Shown one piece after another: positions 58,341 to 64,000 of a stretch of 64,000 nt of DNA. The stretch lies in contig CAJINV010000007.1 of NCBI GenBank assembly GCA_905178155.1, positions 3,081,151-3,145,150 of the forward strand, written 5' to 3'. The notes beneath the pieces are model-generated. The model saw only the letters and a list, made by a program, of their open reading frames with translations. It was not told where the DNA came from and ran no database searches. The translations under genes and the position numbers were made by a program. Numbering within the stretch: the first letter of the stretch is position 1; every line of letters begins with the position of its first letter. The DNA is from Amoebophrya sp. A120 (lineage: Eukaryota > Sar > Dinophyceae > Syndiniales > Amoebophryaceae).

Positions 58341-59261
58341 ATTTTCAAACCGCCCTTGGATGCGATCGTCTTCACTAGAAGAATTCAGGAATAAGTAGGT
58401 GTGCTGCTCCGTGTCAGAAATACGAATGCCTGACAGGAAAAAAGCTTCTTGTGTAGAGGAGCTGCGAGGACGAACGAAGGTGGTGTACATCGTCTGCAGT
58501 CCACCTGCCATGGGATACGCCGGAGCGCCGTGTGGCTGATAATGCAGATCGAGTATCTATCAGAGCTTAGCAGTAACCACGATACCTCTCATGCACTGTG
58601 CAGTCCCACGGATACGTTCACTTTTTTTTTTTTGCTGTTACTAGCAGGACCGTTTCCACTAGGCGTAGTACGTCGACGTTGCCGTCGACGTTTTCTTCGT
58701 GGTTTCTTGGCCGAAAAATATTCATTTGTGTAGTGCCTATTGCTTTTGCTTTTCCTTTGAGTTTGCCACGTATCTAGAGATGATCTTCCACTTAAGAATA
58801 AAGTTTGAGTTTCGATAACTTCTCTTATTTCTGTAACGAAATTGCATTGTACTGGTCCGCCGGAAATAAAAGCTGTCACGCGGCGGGAATAAGTACGTGA
58901 CTCCAGCGGGAACGAGGTCCTCCATGCCTGTTCAGTATGAGCCGGATAGCAAACGTAGCAATACTGCTGCAGCGTGCAGACTCAGTTTGCGAGAGTGACG
59001 ATTTCTGCGTTGAGTGCTGGTCCTTGACGCATGAATTGAGGGATGCAGAAGTGGAGAGCAGCTTCTGAAAAAGCTGCTTAAGAATAAAGCCTTTTCCATG
59101 TTGGCAGTGGCACTACTCACATTCTTGGGTAATTTGCAACTTTGTGGTGATGTGTAGTGAGCATTGATTGTAGTTGTGAAGTGATTTAGTACTGCCACAC
59201 AGGAGCAGCGGCAGTGGGCACCGCTTTACGGCTGCTAGAAGACGAAAAATAGAGTTCGAAA
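58341..59261. other. Intergenic, no gene seen
   Basis: T-rich and A-rich tracts, with a short palindromic GTCGACG-type sequence near 58670-58690 (CGTCGACGTTGCCGTCGACG). No gene is supported. Confidence 0.6.
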
Positions 59262-60668
59262 ATGGTTGAAATTCTCGATGGTGCCGGTCCGGAGAGCAGT
59301 TGCAATAACGCAGGTTCATCTACAACTTTGTCCTTGTCGCAGGCAGCAGGAGCTTTTAGCCGCAAAAACATGCAGAACGAAGATGTTGAAAATTTGCATC
59401 ATACAACTGCAGCTGCACCAGCATCTCCCTCTGTGCTCCCGACCCCCGCTGCCGGCCTGTCTGCAATAGTCCCGGGCCGCTACGACGCCTTGCTGATCGA
59501 CCAATTCGGCGTTTTGCACGACGGGAAAACGATTTTTCCCGGGGTCGCCAACTGCTTGGAACAGCTGAGGAGGGGGTCCACCTCCACCCCCGAGACGAAG
59601 CTAGTTCTGTTGTCTAACTCGACCAAACGGACCGCAGCCACGAAAGCGCGTCTGCAGAAGAAGATGCCGGAAATCGACAGTGACAAGTTTCACGACATGG
59701 TGACCTCGGGAGAACTATGCTGGCATTTTTTTCACGACCAAGTGAAGCCGGAGTGGAAAAAGGCGATTGTTTTTGACGTGGCGGACGGGTATTTGCCGGA
59801 GTTCATGAAGGGCCTGGAAGGAAAATTGGAATTTGTGGAAAAAGTAGAAGACGCAGACTTCGTGCTGGTGATCGGACTCGGAGGGGTGCACGTGGAGAGT
59901 AAAAAAACGAAAACCACCACGGCGGAAAGAAAAATCAGTGATGGTGAACAACAACAAGAAGCTGCTGCCACTACAACACCAGCTACATCAAGCACGACTT
60001 ATGAAGTGAAGCAAAAGCTCACTTTTCCCTTCAACCATAGCGGCGACGCGAGTCTGGAAAGTCTGGATAAAAAGATGGAGAGTCTGCTGCTAGAACAAGA
60101 AGATGAAAGGTCCCCGTCCATATCAGGTAGAAGCACCACTAGTAGTACAGTCAGAGAAGAAATCGGAATGGTAAACGGAATCTTGCAGCAAGCGAAGGAG
60201 AGAAATCTTCCGCTCGTGTGCGTGAACCCAGATTTGATTTCCGCACCGAGGAAGGACAAAACCTTTGACTTGGTCGGCGGGTTTCTCGCACGGCGGTACG
60301 AGAAAAAATTCGGGGGCACGGTGTTGTACTTCGGGAAGCCGCACGATAACATGTACAATTTCGCCTTGAAGAACGTTTTGGAGAAACAGTTCGGAATCAC
60401 GAAAAAAGCGAAGATCGCGATGGTCGGGGATTCTCTCCTGCACGACGTAACCGGGGCCAACAACGCCGGGATAGATTCCATTTGGCTGGTCGGCGGCGTG
60501 CACTACGAGGAATTGGGGCTGACAACCGTCGGACCGCAGGAGGATGGCGAGGGTGGAAGTGGTTTTTGTAGTCTTTTCCGGTCGGAGGAGAAGAAAGGGC
60601 TAGTCTCCAAGCTGATGAAAGACTTCAATGCAACGCCAACATGGCTGGTTCCCGGGTTCGTCTGGTAG
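59262..60668 (+). CDS. HAD-superfamily (class IIA-like) hydrolase homologue
   Basis: A single uninterrupted exon of 468 residues from ATG 59262 to TAG. After a variable N terminus (about 70 residues), the HAD core opens with LLIDQFGVLHDGKTIFPG (motif I, Asp as putative nucleophile), then LVLLSNSTKR (motif II, Ser), FGKPHDNMY (motif III region, Lys) and AMVGDSLLHDVTGANNAG (motif IV, acidic pair GDSxxxD). The order and the cap position fit the HAD-IIA group of phosphatases for small phosphorylated molecules, and resemble the uncharacterised family described as HAD-SF-IIA-hyp4. An insertion (about residues 210-290) rich in Thr, Ser and Gln separates the cap from motif III. The substrate is unknown. 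No signal peptide is obvious. It is the only complete gene here without any intron. Confidence 0.88.
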   Translation: MVEILDGAGPESSCNNAGSSTTLSLSQAAGAFSRKNMQNEDVENLHHTTAAAPASPSVLPTPAAGLSAIVPGRYDALLIDQFGVLHDGKTIFPGVANCLEQLRRGSTSTPETKLVLLSNSTKRTAATKARLQKKMPEIDSDKFHDMVTSGELCWHFFHDQVKPEWKKAIVFDVADGYLPEFMKGLEGKLEFVEKVEDADFVLVIGLGGVHVESKKTKTTTAERKISDGEQQQEAAATTTPATSSTTYEVKQKLTFPFNHSGDASLESLDKKMESLLLEQEDERSPSISGRSTTSSTVREEIGMVNGILQQAKERNLPLVCVNPDLISAPRKDKTFDLVGGFLARRYEKKFGGTVLYFGKPHDNMYNFALKNVLEKQFGITKKAKIAMVGDSLLHDVTGANNAGIDSIWLVGGVHYEELGLTTVGPQEDGEGGSGFCSLFRSEEKKGLVSKLMKDFNATPTWLVPGFVW

Positions 60669-61306
60669 ACAAGAGAGACTGCTTACTTGCTTACACGGGG
60701 GTCCTCGTTGCGCCGCGCGTACCAAGGGCTAGCGAGCTACAAAGCATATTGGCTCGCAGCAGCGCTTGTGATAGGTTCCGCAACAGGAACAGAGATGCGA
60801 TGTGGACTGTCGGTCTCAATGCATGGTTTAATCTGCGTGAAGCGCCAATCTTGAATGTTCTCACTCACTACGCGAAATTTTGTGAAATTCTATGAATGTT
60901 GAGTCAACAGGTCCTCTACTAACACTGCTAGTTACTTTACCCCCCGATTTATTCGGATAATTAAACATGATGCTCGTGTCCACCGGGTTAGCAAGAATGA
61001 AGTAGATTGTCGTCGCCTTTTCGCTCTCGTCGTTTTAGGAGAAAGATCTGTATCTATCGTGCATTCGCTGGTAATCAATCGTGGTAAATCGCGAGAGGGG
61101 CCGTGGTTAATCGCTGTCGTTTGAAACAAATCGAAAAAAGTGTTCGCTAAGAATGAGAAAATGGAGGTTCATGCTCCATCAAGAGGAAGACTTTTCAACA
61201 ATAAAGTTAAGGCAGACTCGGATCTGTTGTAGTTTTTTGCGGTAAAAAAAGACGAAAACGTAAGTCACAGTGTTCTGGAGTAGCAAAAGACCTTTGCTAC
61301 CAGACT
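60669..61306. other. Intergenic, no gene seen
   Basis: Stop-rich sequence with no coding, RNA or introner signal that I can support. Confidence 0.6.
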
Positions 61307-64000
61307 ATGTTGCCGTCTCTCGAGGAGCTGACTTCCGTCCTCGAGCGGACCGCGGGCGCCAACGGGCTTTCTGCCTGCGTGATGGAAACGCTGGAGAAGG
61401 GGGAGTTTCGCGTGGTTTTTTCCACGGCTCCCACGGAATCCTCCCCCGTGTCTCTGCCCCAGACCCGCGCGACCATCTACTTCGACACGGACCTGGACCA
61501 AATCCGGTTCACCATGGACGATCGCGCGATCAAGCAGGCCGGCGCGGATTTAAACAGGTTGATGAAGATTCTCTCGCTCAACGCGAAGTTGGCGTTAGCC
61601 GTGAAGCAGAAGGTCTTGGCAGCGGCGAAGGAGGAGGGGAAGTTGGTCCCGGAGAACAGTTACGACGAGAGTTACAACCTGAACATTCCGAGCAAGTTCG
61701 AAGAGGACGGCACGTTCTTGTCCAGCGCGTCCAAGTCGAAGTTGCTGCACTCCCGGTCCCCTTTCGGCAGCATGTCGGGGACCTTTAAATCCGCTTCGCC
61801 ACCGGGGTCCCCGAAAGCCGGAACGCAGGGTAGTTCTTTTGCTCTTCACCAACAGGCCGCTTCTCAACACAACCATGAGCACCAATTCGCCCTTTCTAGT
61901 CCGAGTACCGTCGCCTCTACAGACCCGATCGCGCCGGTCCGGGATTTGGAATCTTGTACCGACACTACCGTCGAAGAGACGATCTACAAGGTGCTGGCCG
62001 CCGCGGACGAGGACAGCGAGGGGAGTTTGCCGCTCCGCGACGTGTTGCGCATGCTGGAAGCGGTGTTCTGCAAGTCCGGCCCGTTGACGCAGTGGGACAT
62101 CCGGGTTTTGCTGGCCCAGATGGAGTCGGAGCTGCGGTCCGACGGCATCATCCGGTCCGCAAAGCTGGTCACGAAGATTGTGCCGCCGCTCCGGCGCGTG
62201 TACAACGAGTCGGTTTCGTTGAAACAAAAACAGATCGCAGCGGCGGCGGCGGCGGCACACCAGCAGCAGCAGCAGGTTGTAGACCACACGAACAATGAAG
62301 AAGTGGACCAAGTGATCATCACCGCGGATCAAGTGCAGCAGATGGTGGCGTTGCTGCAAGGCCACGAGCTGACCCTGTTGCACGAGCTGATTCAGAAGAA
62401 GTGCGAACCTCTGGCGGACTCCGCGCACCCGGAGTTGCTGCAACGACACCGGTTGAAATTCGTCTTGGACCAGCTGAACACCCGGATCTCGGAGCCGGAG
62501 AAGTCTTTACTGCTGCAAATCATGCCCATGCGGGTGTTGTTCCGGTCCCCGGAGGAGGACAGCCCGGTCCCCGCGGACAAGAAGAAAAACAACAAGATTT
62601 CCTTCGACATGTATCGTAAGGAAAAGTCCCCCCTCCCCATATCGGAAACGTACCCGTCTGAAAATTTGTGATGCGCATTTGGGACCTCAAATCCTGTCTG
62701 TCTTGCCAGAAGGCAAGTCCAGAAAGCGCTCCGCATCCTGCAGGCGGTTTGTGATGCTGTTGGGCTTAGAGCATACGCGTTTGCCATGCTAGGCGCCTAC
62801 GCCAACACCTCCCGACTGAGGCTTGGCATATGCCTGCAGTCGTCTCTAGCAAGACAGATCTGATTTGTGTACGCAAATCCAGCATCAGAAACTTCGTTTT
62901 GATATGGGGAGGGGGGATTTTTCCTTTTGATAACATGTCACCGAAGTCCAAGGCGGACAACACGTTTCTGAACGGGTCCCTGGACAGTCCGATGGCGACC
63001 GCGAAGCCGAACAAGAAGCGGCCGGTCACCTTCATCAACTTCACGGAGTTCCACGACAATCTGGCCTACCTGCGCGCCGCGCGGACCTTCTACTGGCCGG
63101 ACAACCTGGCGCAGGTCCGCCACTCCCTGATCGAGATCGTGCGGTCGTTCAAAGCGCGGATTCCGATCTGGACCTACCGCGCGCAGGTGCTGGGGCCGTT
63201 GATGCAGCAGAAGCTGGTGTGGCTGTCCGCCGCGGAGCTGTTCGTGATCGGCTGCATGACCCCGGTCACCAAGGATGCCGGGCTGGAGTGCGGCTTCACG
63301 GACATTGAGGAGGCTATCAAATGCAAAAATGTCTGGGTCTGGAAGAGTCATGCTGTTTTTGCATGACACAGGATGTCTGTCCTGGAAGCCCTAGCATCAC
63401 AGATTTCGAGAAGCTTCCGCATTGCTTAATCGGCATTACAAATCCCCCACTTTGGTGACAGGAAATGGACACCTTTTGCTGCCTATGCATGAGAGATTTG
63501 TCTGTGTTGTGAAATGCGCATCACAAGCTCACATCCTTCCAGACCCAGACATTTTTACAATCCATAGAGGCGTTCGACATCCTCTTCTGTCTCGTGCAGC
63601 AGTGGCACGACAAGTTATCAAATGTAAAAATGTCTGGGTCTGGAAACTTGTGATGCTGGGTGGCGTCTCATGATGAGGCTACAAATGCTGGCTCAGCATG
63701 ACAAGTTTCTGAGCTCCTAGGTGTTGCCTATTCTGCATGACAAAGTGCGCTTCTGCATCACAGAAAAACGGAGCTCTTGGGTAACGTGCATGACAGATTT
63801 AAAAGTCATGCCAGACAAGCATGACAAACATGAATTCTTCCAGACCCAGACATTTTTACAGTTGATACAAGGATGCGGTCTACCAAAAGGGGGTCACCAT
63901 GGCGCTGGAGCTGGAAGCGGAGCGGAAGCGGAAGGAAATGGAGGAACTGCAGCAGTTTTCCGGTGCGAGCCCAAAAGCGAGTAACGAGGAGGCGAACCGC
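61307..64000 (+). CDS. EF-hand-like helical protein, 3' truncated by the window
   Basis: I do not recognise the family. Exons are 61307-62611, 62938-63314, 63572-63615 and 63873 to beyond 64000; all are in frame after removing three introners. The start ATG at 61307 gives MLPSLEELTSVLERTAGANG. The N-terminal third is globular (RATIYFDTDLDQIRFTMDD). A Ser-rich linker follows, then an EF-hand-like segment (ADEDSEGSLPLRDVLRMLE, about residues 237-255) and helical blocks. The second exon encodes FTEFHDNLAYLRAARTFYWP and related helices, and the last visible part is charged coiled-coil (MALELEAERKRKEMEELQQF). The EF-hand suggests Ca2+ control (inference). The charge-rich helices could fit an axonemal or cytoskeletal protein, but nothing specific shows this. 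The C terminus lies outside the window. Confidence 0.75.
62612..62937 (+). mobile_element. Introner element, family B, EF-hand-like gene
   Basis: TATCGTAAGGAAAAGTCCCC to GGGGATTTTTCCTTTTGATA, with exact duplication ACATG at 62607-62611 and 62933-62937. The junction reads KISFDM-SPKSKAD. Confidence 0.9.
63315..63571 (+). mobile_element. Introner element, family A, EF-hand-like gene
   Basis: TATCAAATGCAAAAATGTC to GACATTTTTACAATCCATA, with exact duplication GAGGC at 63310-63314 and 63567-63571. The junction reads DIEEA-FDILFCL. Confidence 0.9.
63616..63872 (+). mobile_element. Introner element, family A, EF-hand-like gene
   Basis: TATCAAATGTAAAAATGTC to GACATTTTTACAGTTGATA. The duplication is CAAGT (63611-63615) and CAAGG (63868-63872). 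Only 44 bp of exon separates it from the previous element. The junction reads QQWHDKY-AVYQKGV. Confidence 0.88.

Noticed and set aside
58660-58695. Palindromic GTCGACG sequence as a regulatory site or element end
   Set aside because: Too short and isolated, with no partner repeat or flanking duplication.
308-63872. A transposase or reverse transcriptase encoded by the elements
   Set aside because: No element has an open frame longer than a fragment, and I see no transposase motif in the window. The elements must be non-autonomous.

Overview
The window is nuclear DNA of an intron-bearing protist. Eight protein-coding genes are recognisable, all on the + strand. The best guess for the organism is a dinoflagellate-lineage (alveolate) flagellate, perhaps an Amoebophrya-like syndinian. 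The grounds are an axonemal dynein heavy chain, a large MORN protein, a one-directional gene block and, above all, dozens of introner-type introns. This assignment is inference; no rRNA or other taxonomic marker is present.

Layout: 2-1413 is the 3' end of a single-pass membrane protein. 2730-9165 is a protein of about 22 MORN repeats. 9843-11399 is an unknown, possibly GCIP-like helical protein. 12395-13784 is a membrane-anchored SAM methyltransferase-like protein. 14494-32714 is a complete axonemal dynein heavy chain of about 4.6 thousand residues. 34288-43539 is a complete DNA2-type nuclease-helicase. 44223-58340 is a giant low-complexity protein, about 4.1 thousand residues if it is one gene. 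59262-60668 is an intronless HAD-superfamily protein. 61307 to the window end is an EF-hand-like protein cut by the edge. Gaps of 0.6 to 1.3 kb between genes hold nothing I can support.

The striking content is 35 short inserted elements (about 150-320 bp, plus one enlarged to 2.07 kb) that interrupt six of the genes. Nearly all start TAT and end ATA (typically TATC...GATA). They have long terminal inverted repeats, fall into at least seven TIR families, and are mostly flanked by 5-bp target-site duplications. Removing the element plus exactly one 5-bp copy restores the reading frame in every case and often a diagnostic family motif (MORN, dynein, DNA2). They therefore behave as precisely excised introns that generally lack GT-AG ends. 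Related elements occur in both orientations. About 16 conventional GT-AG introns lie in the same genes, so two kinds of intron coexist. One element has been invaded by a 1.77-kb poly(A)-tailed insertion flanked by a 16-bp duplication.

The recognised genes fit a motile flagellate: dynein for the axoneme, MORN protein for cortex or membrane scaffolding, DNA2 for Okazaki-fragment and break processing. The exon models were built by hand. Frame closure over the dynein (4622 codons from the downstream start), DNA2 (1393), MORN (1167) and giant (4110) genes is the main internal check.
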